64,000 nt of DNA from Limnohabitans sp. Rim8 (GCA_945897465.1 CAMDFK010000018.1:1-64000); one strand, 5' to 3'; shown: positions 9,222 to 18,934, counted from the stretch's first letter. Notes: generated by a model from the sequence alone, not told the origin. Numbers and translations: made by a program.

Positions 9222-10345
9222 ACGCCCCCGCGCAACTGACACCCGTGGCGATTTCGCCTGTCGAAGAGATCGTGGCCGAGATGAAAGCCGGCCGCATCGT
9301 GATCTTGGTAGACGAAGAAGACCGCGAAAACGAAGGCGATCTGGTCTTGGCGTCTGACCATGTCACCCCCGAAGCCATCAACTTCATGGCCCGCTTTGGC
9401 CGAGGACTGATTTGCCTGACGCTCACTCGCGAGCGCTGCGAATTTTTGAAGCTCCCGCCCATGGCCGCCCGCAACGGCACCGTCTACAGCACGGCGTTTA
9501 CCGTGTCGATTGAAGCCGCCGAGGGCGTGACCACCGGCATCTCGGCCGCCGACCGCGCCCGCACGGTGCAAGTGGCCGTGGCCAAAGCCAGCCAGCCCAC
9601 CGACTTGGTGCAACCCGGCCACATCTTCCCGCTGCAAGCGGTGGACGGCGGCGTGCTCATGCGCGCCGGCCACACCGAAGCCGGTTGTGACCTGGCCGCC
9701 ATGGCCGGTTGCTCCCCCTCTTCCGTGATCTGCGAGATCATGAAAGACGACGGCACCATGGCACGCCTGCCAGACTTGCAAATCTTCGCTGCTGAGCACG
9801 GCCTGAAAATCGGCACCATCGCCGACCTGATCGAATACCGTAGCCGCAACGAATCGCTGGTTGAACGCATCGGCAGCCGCACGCTGCAAACCGCCCACGG
9901 CGAATTCACCGCCCACGCCTTCCGTGATCAACCCAGCCAGACGGTTCACTTGGCCCTGGTCAAAGGCGAATGGTCACCCGAGTCTGAAGTGGCCGTGCGC
10001 GTGCATGAGCCGCTTTCGGTGCTCGACGCCCTCGAGGTCAACCGCGCCATGCACTCTTGGGGCTTGGACGCGAGCCTGAGCTACATCAACGACCAAGGCA
10101 GCGGTGTGGCCGTGTTGCTGAACTGCGGCGAGTCGGCCGACCAGTTGCTGGCCCAGTTTGAAGGCCGTGCGCGCTCGGCCCAAGCACCCGAACGCGGCAA
10201 GATGGACCTGCGCACCTATGGTGTGGGCGCCCAAATTCTGCGCGAATGCGGCGTTCACAAAATGCGCCTCATGGGCAACCCGCGCCGCATGCCGAGCATG
10301 ACCGGCTATGGCCTCGAAATCACCGCTTACATTCCCAAGGAATAA
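9218..10345 (+). CDS. ribBA: 3,4-dihydroxy-2-butanone 4-phosphate synthase with degenerate GTP cyclohydrolase II-like domain
   Basis: The N-terminal RibB half (about 12-205) makes 3,4-dihydroxy-2-butanone 4-phosphate from ribulose 5-phosphate. Active-site motifs are intact: [10 protein letters not shown], a TGISAADRA stretch, and [11 protein letters not shown]. The C-terminal half (about 215-375) has the RibA fold by position and its closing [10 protein letters not shown], but in the place of the zinc-cysteine region it reads [16 protein letters not shown], without the cysteines that GTP cyclohydrolase II needs. It is therefore probably a RibB with a RibA-like non-catalytic tail, a variant known in many Proteobacteria, and true RibA should be elsewhere. 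It ends 2 bases before ribH. Confidence 0.92.
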   Translation: MNAPAQLTPVAISPVEEIVAEMKAGRIVILVDEEDRENEGDLVLASDHVTPEAINFMARFGRGLICLTLTRERCEFLKLPPMAARNGTVYSTAFTVSIEAAEGVTTGISAADRARTVQVAVAKASQPTDLVQPGHIFPLQAVDGGVLMRAGHTEAGCDLAAMAGCSPSSVICEIMKDDGTMARLPDLQIFAAEHGLKIGTIADLIEYRSRNESLVERIGSRTLQTAHGEFTAHAFRDQPSQTVHLALVKGEWSPESEVAVRVHEPLSVLDALEVNRAMHSWGLDASLSYINDQGSGVAVLLNCGESADQLLAQFEGRARSAQAPERGKMDLRTYGVGAQILRECGVHKMRLMGNPRRMPSMTGYGLEITAYIPKE

Positions 10346-10347
10346 AC

Positions 10348-10857
10348 ATGCAAGGCGCCAACCAAGGCCAAGCCGAAGAACTCGACGGCCAATTTTTGCA
10401 CATCGGCATCGTGCAAGCCCGCTTCAACGAAGACATCACCAATGCCCTGGCCAAAGCTTGCATCGAAGAGCTCGAAGCCCTGGGTGTCACCAGCATCGAT
10501 CACGTCATGGTGCCGGGCGCACTGGAAGTGCCCGTGGCCCTGCAGGCCATGGCCGAGCGGGCCGAGTACGATGCGCTGATTGCGCTGGGCTGCATTATCC
10601 GAGGCGAGACTTACCATTTTGAGCTGGTCGCCAACGAATCGGGTGCAGGCGTGAGCCGCGTGTCACTCGACTACAACCTGCCGATCGCCAACGCAATCTT
10701 GACCACAGAAAACCTGGAGCAAGCCATTGCCCGCCAAACCGACAAAGGCCGGGACGCGGCCCGTGTCGCGGTCGAGATGGCCTGCATCATGGACGACCTG
10801 TCGGCAGACATGGCCGAGCTGGCCGACGATCTGGACGACGAAGAGACCCCCCGATGA
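10348..10857 (+). CDS. ribH: 6,7-dimethyl-8-ribityllumazine synthase
   Basis: Condenses the RibB product with 5-amino-6-ribitylamino-uracil to give lumazine, the substrate of RibE. Recognisable by [13 protein letters not shown] near the N-terminus, [13 protein letters not shown], and the [18 protein letters not shown] stretch with the catalytic His. At 169 residues it has the normal size with a slightly extended acidic C-terminus (DDLDDEET). The start is ATG 10348, directly after ribBA; an upstream in-frame extension overlapping ribBA was rejected. Its stop overlaps the nusB start by ATGA. Confidence 0.95.
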   Translation: MQGANQGQAEELDGQFLHIGIVQARFNEDITNALAKACIEELEALGVTSIDHVMVPGALEVPVALQAMAERAEYDALIALGCIIRGETYHFELVANESGAGVSRVSLDYNLPIANAILTTENLEQAIARQTDKGRDAARVAVEMACIMDDLSADMAELADDLDDEETPR

Positions 10858-11375
10858 CCGAAGCCGCCCCGACACAGGTCATTGCAGAAATAGGCCAAAA
10901 GCCATCTGCCGGCACCCGAAAATCTTCGGCCAAACCTGCCCGTAGCCGCTCGCGCGAATTCGCCCTTCAGGCGCTGTATCAGCACTTGGTAGGCCGCAAC
11001 GAAGCGGCCGACATCGATGTCTTCACCCGCGACCTGTCGGGTTTTCACAAAGCCGACTCGGCCCACTACGACGCCTTGTTGTATGGCTGCGTGGCTCAGG
11101 CCCCAGCGCTTGACACCCTGATTGCGCCCAAGCTCGACCGCAGCTTTGCCGAAATCTCCCCCGTTGAGCGGGCCATCATGTGGATCGGCGTTTACGAAAT
11201 GCAGCACTGCCCCGATGTGCCATGGCGTGTGGTGCTCAACGAATGCATCGAGTTGGCCAAAGACTTTGGCGGCACCGACGGCCACAAGTATGTGAACGCC
11301 GTGCTGAACGGCCTGGCCCCCGAATTGCGCAGCGCTGAAGTGCAGGCCGACCGCCAGTCTGGCCGCGCCAAATAA
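10854..11375 (+). CDS. nusB: Transcription antitermination protein NusB
   Basis: RNA-binding protein that with NusE (S10) recognises boxA and supports rRNA antitermination. [15 protein letters not shown] opens the all-helical NusB fold at about 37, and [16 protein letters not shown] with [28 protein letters not shown] closes it. At 173 residues it is longer than the E. coli protein (139) because of about 30 low-complexity N-terminal residues. ribH-nusB is a common bacterial pairing and here the two are translationally coupled. Confidence 0.95.
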   Translation: MTEAAPTQVIAEIGQKPSAGTRKSSAKPARSRSREFALQALYQHLVGRNEAADIDVFTRDLSGFHKADSAHYDALLYGCVAQAPALDTLIAPKLDRSFAEISPVERAIMWIGVYEMQHCPDVPWRVVLNECIELAKDFGGTDGHKYVNAVLNGLAPELRSAEVQADRQSGRAK

Positions 11376-11385
11376 GTCTCTGACC

Positions 11386-12573
11386 ATGCGCATCTCTGAG
11401 CGAGCTGAGCGGATCGAGCCCTTTTGGGTGATGGAAGTGGCCAAGGCCGCTTCGCACAAAGCCCGCGAGGTCGCGCACACCGACCGGCCCGTGGTATTCC
11501 TGAACATCGGCGAGCCCGACTTCACCGCCCCGCCCCGTGTTCAAGCCGCAGCACAAGCGGTCGTCGCCTCTGGCCAAACCCAATACACCCCCGCGCTGGG
11601 CTTGGACGCCCTGCGCCAAGCCATCAGCGGCTGGTATGCGCAGCGATTTGGCGTGCAGGTGCCCGCAAGCCGCATCGTGGTCACCGCGGGCGCCTCAGCG
11701 GCTTTGCAACTGGCCTGTCTGGCGCTGATCGACCGGGGTGATGAAATCCTCATGCCCGACCCCAGCTACCCATGCAACCGCCACTTTGTGAGCGCAGCCG
11801 AGGGCACCGCGGTCCTGCTGCCCACCACAGCCGAAGAGCGTTTTCAATTGAGCGCCGCCAAAGTAGCCGCCGCTTGGGGGGCCCACACCCGAGGCGTCTT
11901 GCTGGCCTCGCCCTCCAACCCCACAGGCACTTCGATCGACCCGGCCGAGTTGGCCCGAATCATCGCTGTGGTGCGCAGCCACGGCGGCATCACCCTGATC
12001 GACGAGATTTACCTCGGCCTGAGCCACGACGAGCAATTTGGCCAAAGTGCGCTGGCCTTGGGCGACGACGTCATCAGCATCAACAGTTTCAGCAAATATT
12101 TCAACATGACCGGCTGGCGCTTGGGTTGGCTGGTGGTGCCCGAGCAACTCACGTCCGTGCTCGAGCGCTTGGCACAAAACCTCTTCATTTGCGCGAGCAG
12201 CGTGGCCCAACATGCGGCCTTGGCCTGCTTTGAGTCCGAGAGCCTGGCCGAGTACGAACGCCGCCGCGCCGAGTTCAAAGCGCGGCGTGACTACTTCATC
12301 CCGGCCCTGAACGACTTGGGCCTGACCGTGCCTGTCGCCCCCGATGGCGCGTTTTACGCCTGGGCCGACTGCAGCGCCGCCTGCCAGAAACTGGGCCTCA
12401 AAGACAGTTGGGACTTCGCCTTTGCCGCGCTGGAATACGCCCATGTGGCCATCACGCCAGGGCGCGACTTTGGCACCGACCAGCCCGCCCGCTTTGTGCG
12501 CTTTTCCACCGCGAACTCGATGGCTGAGTTGCAAACCGCCATCGCCCGCCTCAAAGCCTGGTTGAAGCCATGA
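11386..12573 (+). CDS. PLP-dependent class I/II aminotransferase
   Basis: Fold-type I aminotransferase of 395 residues. Motifs include the N-terminal NIGEPDF, the glycine-rich TAGASAAL at about 100, SPSNPTGT at about 175, and Lys237 in SFSKYFNMTGWRLGW as the PLP Schiff-base lysine; Arg in the C-terminal VRFSTA should bind the substrate carboxylate. The group contains aspartate, alanine (AlaC/YfdZ-like) and other aminotransferases, and the sequence does not decide between them. It starts 10 bases after nusB and its TGA overlaps the ybgC ATG, so it is embedded in the riboflavin-Tol run. Confidence 0.88.
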   Translation: MRISERAERIEPFWVMEVAKAASHKAREVAHTDRPVVFLNIGEPDFTAPPRVQAAAQAVVASGQTQYTPALGLDALRQAISGWYAQRFGVQVPASRIVVTAGASAALQLACLALIDRGDEILMPDPSYPCNRHFVSAAEGTAVLLPTTAEERFQLSAAKVAAAWGAHTRGVLLASPSNPTGTSIDPAELARIIAVVRSHGGITLIDEIYLGLSHDEQFGQSALALGDDVISINSFSKYFNMTGWRLGWLVVPEQLTSVLERLAQNLFICASSVAQHAALACFESESLAEYERRRAEFKARRDYFIPALNDLGLTVPVAPDGAFYAWADCSAACQKLGLKDSWDFAFAALEYAHVAITPGRDFGTDQPARFVRFSTANSMAELQTAIARLKAWLKP

Positions 12574-12998
12574 TCAGCAGCGACAAGGCCAGCGTTTTTG
12601 AACACCCCATCCGCATTTATTGGGAAGACACCGACGCGGGTGGCATCGTTTTTTATGCCAATTACCTCAGATTTTTTGAGCGAGCCCGAACCGAATGGCT
12701 GCGAACTCTGGGTTTTGGTCAGCAGGTGTTGCGTGACGAATCGGGCGGTATGTTTGTCGTGAGCGAGACCGCTGTGAAATACCATGCGCCCGCCCGCCTA
12801 GACGACACCTTGGCCGTGACCGCTGAGATGCAAAATAGCGGCAAAGCCAGCCTGACCATTGCCCAGCGCGCCTACCTGCGCACACCCGACCAGGCTGATC
12901 GGCTGCTGGCCGAAGGTACCATACGCCTGGGTTGGGTCGACAGCCTCACCTTGAAACCTGGCCGCATCCCGGCCCCTGTTCTGGAAGCCCTGAAATGA
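12570..12998 (+). CDS. ybgC: Tol-Pal system-associated acyl-CoA thioesterase YbgC
   Basis: Hot-dog-fold acyl-CoA thioesterase that commonly heads tol-pal operons. The family signature EDTDAGGIVFYANYLRFFERARTE is split here as EDTDAGGIVFYANYL, with the catalytic Asp, followed by FERARTEWL. At 142 residues it is of usual length. Both ends overlap neighbours by ATGA: the aminotransferase before it and tolQ after it. Its genetic link to Tol proteins is well established, though the in vivo acyl-CoA substrate is not certain. Confidence 0.93.
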   Translation: MISSDKASVFEHPIRIYWEDTDAGGIVFYANYLRFFERARTEWLRTLGFGQQVLRDESGGMFVVSETAVKYHAPARLDDTLAVTAEMQNSGKASLTIAQRAYLRTPDQADRLLAEGTIRLGWVDSLTLKPGRIPAPVLEALK

Positions 12999-13699
12999 AC
13001 CAAGACATGTCCATCGTCTCGCTGCTGCTGCACGCCAGCTTTGTTGTACAACTGGTGGTGCTGATTTTGCTCGGTATTTCGGTGTCCAGCTGGGCCGCCA
13101 TCGTGCGCAAGCTCACCGCCATCAAACGCATCAAAAACCTCAATGAAGAATTTGAGCGCGTCTTCTGGTCGGGCACCAGTTTGAACGAACTCTTTATCGC
13201 CGCCAGCCAAAACGCCAAACAATCCGGTCCCATGGAACGCATTTTTGCCAGCGGGATGCGCGAATACCAAAAACTGCGTGAACGCCGCATCACCGATCCT
13301 GGCACCTTGCTCGACGGTGCACGTCGCGCCATGCGGGCGAGCTTCCAGAGGGAGATCGATGTGGCCGAATCCCAACTGGCCTTCCTGGCATCGGTGGGCT
13401 CCATCTCGCCCTATGTGGGCTTGTTTGGCACGGTCTGGGGCATCATGCACGCGTTCACCGGGCTGGCCAGCTTGCAGCAAGTGACCTTGGCAGTGGTGGC
13501 TCCGGGTATTGCCGAGGCGCTGGTCGCCACAGCCATTGGCCTGTTTGCAGCCATCCCCGCCGTGCTCGCCTACAACCGCTTCTCTCATGACGTAGACCGC
13601 ATCGCCATCAAGCTCGAAACCTTCATCGAAGAGTTCTCCAACATCCTGCAACGCAGCCTGGGCTCGGTCAGCGCAGGCAACTCGGCTTCGGGCCATTGA
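12995..13699 (+). CDS. tolQ: Tol-Pal system motor protein TolQ
   Basis: Inner-membrane proton-channel subunit of the Tol-Pal machine that constricts the outer membrane during division. MNQDMSIVSLLLHASFVVQLVVLILLG is the first membrane segment (about 6-35), followed by the large cytoplasmic loop and two more segments, one holding the conserved GLFGTVWGIMHAF. The start is the ATG at 12995 that overlaps the ybgC stop; a longer frame from 12932 only reads through ybgC. The product is 234 residues, as expected for TolQ rather than ExbB, in agreement with the flanking genes. Confidence 0.95.
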   Translation: MNQDMSIVSLLLHASFVVQLVVLILLGISVSSWAAIVRKLTAIKRIKNLNEEFERVFWSGTSLNELFIAASQNAKQSGPMERIFASGMREYQKLRERRITDPGTLLDGARRAMRASFQREIDVAESQLAFLASVGSISPYVGLFGTVWGIMHAFTGLASLQQVTLAVVAPGIAEALVATAIGLFAAIPAVLAYNRFSHDVDRIAIKLETFIEEFSNILQRSLGSVSAGNSASGH

Positions 13700-13710
13700 A
13701 GGAGGCCGCC

Positions 13711-14130
13711 ATGCCCGCCGTTTCATCCCGTGGCCGTGGACGCCGCACCATCTCTGAAATCAACATGGTGCCCTTCATCGACGTGATGCTGGTGCTGCTC
13801 ATCATCTTCATGGTGACCGCTCCGATGATCACACCCAGCATGGTGGATCTGCCCAGTGTCGGTAAAGCCGCCAAACAATCTGACCAAGTGGTTCAAGTGG
13901 TGATAAAGAAAGACGAGCGGCTGGAACTGATCAGCAACGGCAAAACCGACAGCACCACCCTGGCCAACCTTGCCGCCAGCGTCAAGCGCCTCGTAGGTGA
14001 CGGCGCCAACACCGCTGTGGTCATCAGCGCGGATCGCACAGTTCAATACGAAAACGTGGTCAAAGTCATGGACAGGCTGCAGCGCGCCGGCATTGCGCGC
14101 GTGGGCTTATCGGTCCAATTGGCCCCTTGA
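13711..14130 (+). CDS. tolR: Tol-Pal system protein TolR
   Basis: Stator partner of TolQ with one N-terminal membrane helix. INMVPFIDVMLVLLIIFMV contains the conserved, proton-carrying Asp (in FIDVMLVLL), followed by a periplasmic domain ending GLSVQLAP. The start is ATG 13711, 5 bases after a strong AAGGAGG; the in-frame TTG at 13696 lies upstream of that site and is unlikely. The product is 139 residues. The stop overlaps the tolA TTG start (TTGA). Confidence 0.95.
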   Translation: MPAVSSRGRGRRTISEINMVPFIDVMLVLLIIFMVTAPMITPSMVDLPSVGKAAKQSDQVVQVVIKKDERLELISNGKTDSTTLANLAASVKRLVGDGANTAVVISADRTVQYENVVKVMDRLQRAGIARVGLSVQLAP

Positions 14131-15128
14131 AAGACCATGCCGTGAGCGCCAAACCTGCCCCCCACCTGGAGTTCGCTCCCCCGCCCCCAACGGGAACGGG
14201 GCGCGGCTGGGCGGTGGCGGGTGTTGCGCACATCGCCTTGTTTCTGGCCTTAGGCCTGGCTACTGCCTGGAAAACTCAGCCGCAATCTCTGCAGGCTGAA
14301 GCCGAGCTGTGGTCCGCCGTGCCACAAGCTGCGGCCCCCAGACTGCAAGCGCCCACACCGCCAACACCAGAACCCAAGCCCGAGCCCAAGCCCGAGCCCA
14401 AGCCTCCAAAGCCCAGCAAGCCTCCCCAGCCTGCCCCCGAACCGAAGCCAGACAACAAATTGCGTGATGCGCAAATTGCCCTCGAAAAGAAAAAGCTAGA
14501 AGACCAGAAAAAGAAAGAAGCGGCCGAGCGTCAACGCAAGGCTCTTGAAAAAAAGAAAAAAGAAACTGAGGAAAAGGACAAGAAAGAAAAGGCCGCCAAA
14601 GAAAAAGCCATCAAGGACAAAGTGGAACAAGAGAAGGCCGCACTGGAAAAGAAAGAACTGGAGAAGAAAAAAGCGGCTGAAAAAGCCGAAGCTGAAGAGA
14701 AAAAGCGTCAGCAAGAACAAGCCCTCAAAGACAAGAAAGACAAGGAGGATGCGGCCCGTGCGGACGCCATGCGCCAGGAAAATCTGCAACGCATGCAGGG
14801 CATGGCCGGCGCATCGGGCGGCCCCAATGCCACAGGCACAGCGCTCAAATCCTCGGGACCCTCGGCCAGTTACGCCGGCCGCTTGGTGGGTCGCATCAAA
14901 CCCAACATCACCTTTTCAGGTGACGTGGTCGGCAATCCGCGTGCCGAGGTGGAAGTGCGTGTCGCTCCTGACGGTGCCATCATCAGCCGCCGCATCGTGC
15001 AATCCAGCGGCAATATGGCTTGGGACGACGCCGTGCTGCGGGCCATCGACAAAACCGAAATCCTGCCCAAAGACACCGACGGTCGGGTTCCCCCGTTGAT
15101 CGTGCTAGGGTTCAGACCCCTGGATTGA
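14127..15128 (+). CDS. tolA: Cell envelope integrity protein TolA
   Basis: Periplasm-spanning link between TolQR and Pal/TolB. It has a short N-terminal cytoplasmic part, one membrane helix (about 30-48), a Pro/Glu/Lys repeat region (PEPKPEPKPEPK), a long Lys/Glu/Ala-rich helical domain (about 110-225), a Gly/Ser linker, and a TonB/TolA-like C-terminal domain (SYAGRLVGRIKPNI to VLGFRPLD). The start is either TTG 14127, coupled to tolR, or GTG 14142. TolB and Pal do not follow: a 154-base gap leads to convergent dnaE. Confidence 0.93.
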   Translation: MKDHAVSAKPAPHLEFAPPPPTGTGRGWAVAGVAHIALFLALGLATAWKTQPQSLQAEAELWSAVPQAAAPRLQAPTPPTPEPKPEPKPEPKPPKPSKPPQPAPEPKPDNKLRDAQIALEKKKLEDQKKKEAAERQRKALEKKKKETEEKDKKEKAAKEKAIKDKVEQEKAALEKKELEKKKAAEKAEAEEKKRQQEQALKDKKDKEDAARADAMRQENLQRMQGMAGASGGPNATGTALKSSGPSASYAGRLVGRIKPNITFSGDVVGNPRAEVEVRVAPDGAIISRRIVQSSGNMAWDDAVLRAIDKTEILPKDTDGRVPPLIVLGFRPLD

Positions 15129-15282
15129 CTCATGGTTCATTTTGACCTTGGACAATGATGAAAATGGGCGAAAATTAGCCGCACGCTGACCCTATGGGTT
15201 CAACTTTCCCAAACTCTGAGCGTCACAAACCTGCACAAACCAGGTAAAAATCTCTCGTCCCCGACAGGAAAACCTCAAACAT

Positions 15283-18200
15283 CTACATGCTGAGCACCGG
15301 CAAAGCCAGGATCTTCTGGCTTTCGTCGTAAACGATTTGCGAACGCCCCTGATCGGCCTGTGCCATCCAGCTGGCCAGGGCTGCATCGGTCGGGAAGAAT
15401 TTGGCGGCATCGCCCAGCGCCAGTTCGGCGCGGGCGGCCAGTTGATCCTTGTAGCGCTCCAGCACCAAGCGCACAGGCAGGCCGCGCACCAAGTCGCCCT
15501 GTTCAGTTTGCTCGCGCTGCGCAGGAAACTGCTGGACAATGCGAGCAATGTCGGGCGCACGGCCATTCACCGCCACACGCAGGTATTTACCGAAGCGGCA
15601 GCGGGCCGCAGCCAGGTCCATGATCTGCTCGATCTTGAGACGGAAACCGCCTGAAAACCGATCGGCCTGCATCTTGGCGGTGACGATGATGAGTTCATCG
15701 TCTTTGAGCAAGTGCTTGGCCGAGTTGATCAGCGCCTCGTCGGCCGTGGCTTCCAACATGCCCGATTTGTCGTCTAACTTGAAAATCGCCACCTTGCCCC
15801 GCTGACCATTGATGATGCGCAAGTCGCTCACGATACCGGCCAAGACCATGGACTCGCGGCTGTCGATCAGGTCGTCGATTTTGCATCGGGCAAACTGGCG
15901 CACTTCCCGCTCGACCGCATCAAACAAATGGCCCGAGAGAAAAAATCCCACCGCGGTTTTTTCGAGCAGCAAGCGCTCTTTGATGCCCCAGGGCATGACC
16001 TCGACCAACTCGGGCTCTTGCGTGCTGGAGCCGTGCGAGTCGTCACCCAGCATGTCGAACAAACCGCCCTGGTTGGAGTTGGCCACAGTGGCCGCAGCAA
16101 ACTCAAAGGCTTTGTCGATGCTGGCCGACAAAGCGGCGCGGTTCATGTGCAGCGAGTCAAAAGCCCCAGCCTTGATGAGCGCATCCACCGTGCGTTTGTT
16201 GATCCGGCTGCGGTCCACGCGCACGGCAAAGTCAAACAGACTTTTGAAGGGGCCGCCTTCGTTGCGGGCTGCCACGATGGCATCAATGGCCTGCTGGCCT
16301 GTGCCTTTGATGGCCCCCAAGCCATAACGGATGATCTTGTCGGTCACCGGCTCAAAGCGGTGTGTACCCCGGTTCACGTCGGGCGGGTCAAAGCGGATGC
16401 CAAATTTGAGTGCATCTTCGTGGAGCACTTTGAGTTTGTCGGTGTCGTCCATCTCCACCGTCATGTTGGCGCAAAAGAACTCGGCGGTGTAGTGCACCTT
16501 GAGCCAGCCGGTGTGGTAGGCCAGCAGCGAGTAAGCGGCGGCGTGCGACTTGTTGAAGCCATAACCCGCGAAACGCTCCATCAGATCGAAAATCTCATCG
16601 GCCTTATCCTGCGGGATGTTGTGCGTGGCCAGGGCTCCATCGCGGAATTTTTCGCGGTGCTCGGCCATTTCTTCGGCCTTTTTCTTGCCCATGGCGCGGC
16701 GCAGCAAGTCGGCGCCGCCGAGAGAGTAGCCGCCCAAAATCTGCGCGGTCTGCATCACCTGCTCTTGGTAGACCATGATGCCGTAGGTGTCGCTCAGCAT
16801 CTGTGCCACCGCCGGGTGCGGGTACGCCACCGGCTCGCGCCCGTGCTTGCGGGCCACAAAGCTGGGGATCAGGTCCATGGGGCCCGGGCGGTACAAAGCG
16901 TTCAGCGCAATCAGGTCTTCCAGGCGGCTGGGCCTCGCGTCACGCAGCATGCCCTGCATGCCGCGGCTTTCAAACTGGAAGACCGCCTCGGTCTTGCCGT
17001 CTGAGAACAGCTTGTAGGTAAGCGCATCGTCGAGCGGGATGTTTTCAAAGGCGAAGTTCTCTTGGCCTTTGTGGCGCTGGATGATGAATTCGCGTGCGAT
17101 CTCCAAAATGGTGAGCGTGGCCAGACCCAAAAAGTCGAACTTCACCAAACCCGCGGCCTCGACGTCGTCCTTGTCGTACTGGCTCACGGCCGATTCACTG
17201 CCGGGCTGCTGGTAAAGCGGGCAAAAGTCGGTGAGCTTGCCCGGCGCAATCAATACGCCCCCAGCGTGCATGCCTACGTTGCGGGTCATGCCTTCGAGCT
17301 TTTGCGCCAGCTCAATCAGGGTCTTCACATCCTCTTCGCGCTCGATGCGCTCAGCCAGGATGGGTTCCATGGCAATGGCGTAGTTGTTTTTGTCGCCTTC
17401 CTTGGGCGTGGCGGGCGGGTACTGCAGCGTGACCGACATGCCCGGCTTGTTGGGAATCAGCTTGCTGATGCCATCACAAAAGGTGTAGCTCATGTCCAGC
17501 ACGCGGCCCACATCGCGGATCGCCGCACGCGCGGCCATGGTGCCGAAAGTCACGATCTGACTGACCGCTTGGCGCCCGTATTTTTGCTTCACATACTCGA
17601 TCACGCGGTCGCGGTTGGTCTGGCAAAAATCGATGTCAAAGTCGGGCATCGACACCCGCTCGGGATTCAAAAAACGCTCGAAGAGCAAGTTGTATTGCAA
17701 GGGGTCCAGGTCGGTGATCTTGAGCGCGTAGGCCACCAGCGATCCCGCACCCGAGCCCCGGCCCGGGCCCACCGGGCAGCCGTTGTTCTTGGCCCATTGG
17801 ATGAAGTCACCCACGATCAGGAAGTAACCCGGAAAGCCCATCTTCAAGATGGTGTTCAACTCGAACTCCAACCTGTCGACGTAGCGCTGGCGTTCGGCCT
17901 CGCGCTTGGCGGCATCGGGGTACAGGTGGACCAAGCGCTCTTTCAGACCCTCATGCGAGACATGTCGGAAATAGTCGTCCACCGACATGACCACACCATC
18001 GACCGGTGGAATCGGGAAATTGGGCAGCTGCGGCTTGCCCAACACCAAGGTCAGGTTGCAGCGCTTGGCGATTTCCAAAGTGTTGGCAATGGCACTGGGC
18101 ACATCCGCGAACAAGGCGCACATTTGCGCCGCCGATTTGAAATATTGCTCGCGGGTAAAACGACGCACCCGGCGCGGATTGGCCAAAATTTCGCCTTCGG

Positions 18201-18849
18201 ACACACAGACGCGGGCCTCATGCGCCTCGTAATCTTCGGCGCTGTGAAATTGCACCGGGTGCGTGGCCACCACGGGCAAATGCAAACGCGCGGCCAAGGC
18301 CACGGCACCGGCCACCTGCAGCTCGTCTTCGGGGCGGCCTGCGCGTTGCAACTCCAGGTAAAAGCGGTGCGGAAAGATCGAGCCCAATTGCAGCGCCACA
18401 TCGGCTGCTTTGTCGGTGTCGCCCTGCACAATGGCTTGGCCCACGGGACCCGCTTGCGCACCCGAGAGCAAAATCAAACCGTCGGACAGTTCCTTGAGCC
18501 AGGCCAGCTTGACCACGGCCACGCCCTTGACGATGTTTTGTGTCCAGGCACGGGCCAGCAGCTCGCACAGGTTCAGGTAACCGGTGTGGTTTTGCACCAA
18601 AAGCACCACACGGCTCGTGGCCCCGGCGTCGCCCCCCAGGCCTTCGAGGTTGATTTCGGCGCCAATGATGGGCTTGACCCCCTTGCCCCGCCCTTCCTTG
18701 TAGAACTTGACGGTGCCAAACAGGTTGCTCAGGTCGGTGATGGCCAGCGCAGGCTGGGCGTCCTTGGCCGCGATCTTGAACACATCATCGATGCGGCAAG
18801 TGGCGTCAACGATGGAAAATTCGGTGTGAAGGCGCAGGTGAACAAACAT
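15283..18849 (-). CDS. dnaE: DNA polymerase III subunit alpha
   Basis: Replicative polymerase, 1188 residues, close to E. coli DnaE (1160). It opens with the PHP domain (FVHLRLHTEFSIVD), followed by palm and fingers with the catalytic PDFDIDFCQTNRDRVIEYV (the Asp triad region) and GRGSGAGSLVAYAL, then helix-hairpin-helix DNA-binding and OB domains (MVLAGIVSDLRIINGQRGK) in the last third. The first two PHP histidines appear as RLHTEFS, so the usual HSxYS pattern is altered, as is common where proofreading is done by DnaQ. It converges with tolA and the upstream gap is only 85 bases. Confidence 0.97.
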   Translation of the reverse strand: MFVHLRLHTEFSIVDATCRIDDVFKIAAKDAQPALAITDLSNLFGTVKFYKEGRGKGVKPIIGAEINLEGLGGDAGATSRVVLLVQNHTGYLNLCELLARAWTQNIVKGVAVVKLAWLKELSDGLILLSGAQAGPVGQAIVQGDTDKAADVALQLGSIFPHRFYLELQRAGRPEDELQVAGAVALAARLHLPVVATHPVQFHSAEDYEAHEARVCVSEGEILANPRRVRRFTREQYFKSAAQMCALFADVPSAIANTLEIAKRCNLTLVLGKPQLPNFPIPPVDGVVMSVDDYFRHVSHEGLKERLVHLYPDAAKREAERQRYVDRLEFELNTILKMGFPGYFLIVGDFIQWAKNNGCPVGPGRGSGAGSLVAYALKITDLDPLQYNLLFERFLNPERVSMPDFDIDFCQTNRDRVIEYVKQKYGRQAVSQIVTFGTMAARAAIRDVGRVLDMSYTFCDGISKLIPNKPGMSVTLQYPPATPKEGDKNNYAIAMEPILAERIEREEDVKTLIELAQKLEGMTRNVGMHAGGVLIAPGKLTDFCPLYQQPGSESAVSQYDKDDVEAAGLVKFDFLGLATLTILEIAREFIIQRHKGQENFAFENIPLDDALTYKLFSDGKTEAVFQFESRGMQGMLRDARPSRLEDLIALNALYRPGPMDLIPSFVARKHGREPVAYPHPAVAQMLSDTYGIMVYQEQVMQTAQILGGYSLGGADLLRRAMGKKKAEEMAEHREKFRDGALATHNIPQDKADEIFDLMERFAGYGFNKSHAAAYSLLAYHTGWLKVHYTAEFFCANMTVEMDDTDKLKVLHEDALKFGIRFDPPDVNRGTHRFEPVTDKIIRYGLGAIKGTGQQAIDAIVAARNEGGPFKSLFDFAVRVDRSRINKRTVDALIKAGAFDSLHMNRAALSASIDKAFEFAAATVANSNQGGLFDMLGDDSHGSSTQEPELVEVMPWGIKERLLLEKTAVGFFLSGHLFDAVEREVRQFARCKIDDLIDSRESMVLAGIVSDLRIINGQRGKVAIFKLDDKSGMLEATADEALINSAKHLLKDDELIIVTAKMQADRFSGGFRLKIEQIMDLAAARCRFGKYLRVAVNGRAPDIARIVQQFPAQREQTEQGDLVRGLPVRLVLERYKDQLAARAELALGDAAKFFPTDAALASWMAQADQGRSQIVYDESQKILALPVLSM

Positions 18850-18934
18850 AGCGTGTCATTGTAGGAGTTCACCCCATCAGTTGGGATGCCGCTCCAAGCC
18901 AGTTGATTGGAAGTGGGTTCTTTAGCTTGCGAGT

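Noticed and set aside
17062-18864. A 600-codon open frame on the plus strand opposite dnaE
   Set aside because: It mirrors the dnaE codons, has His/Gln/Val-rich composition typical of antisense frames in GC-rich DNA, and shows no domain. dnaE is certain on the other strand.
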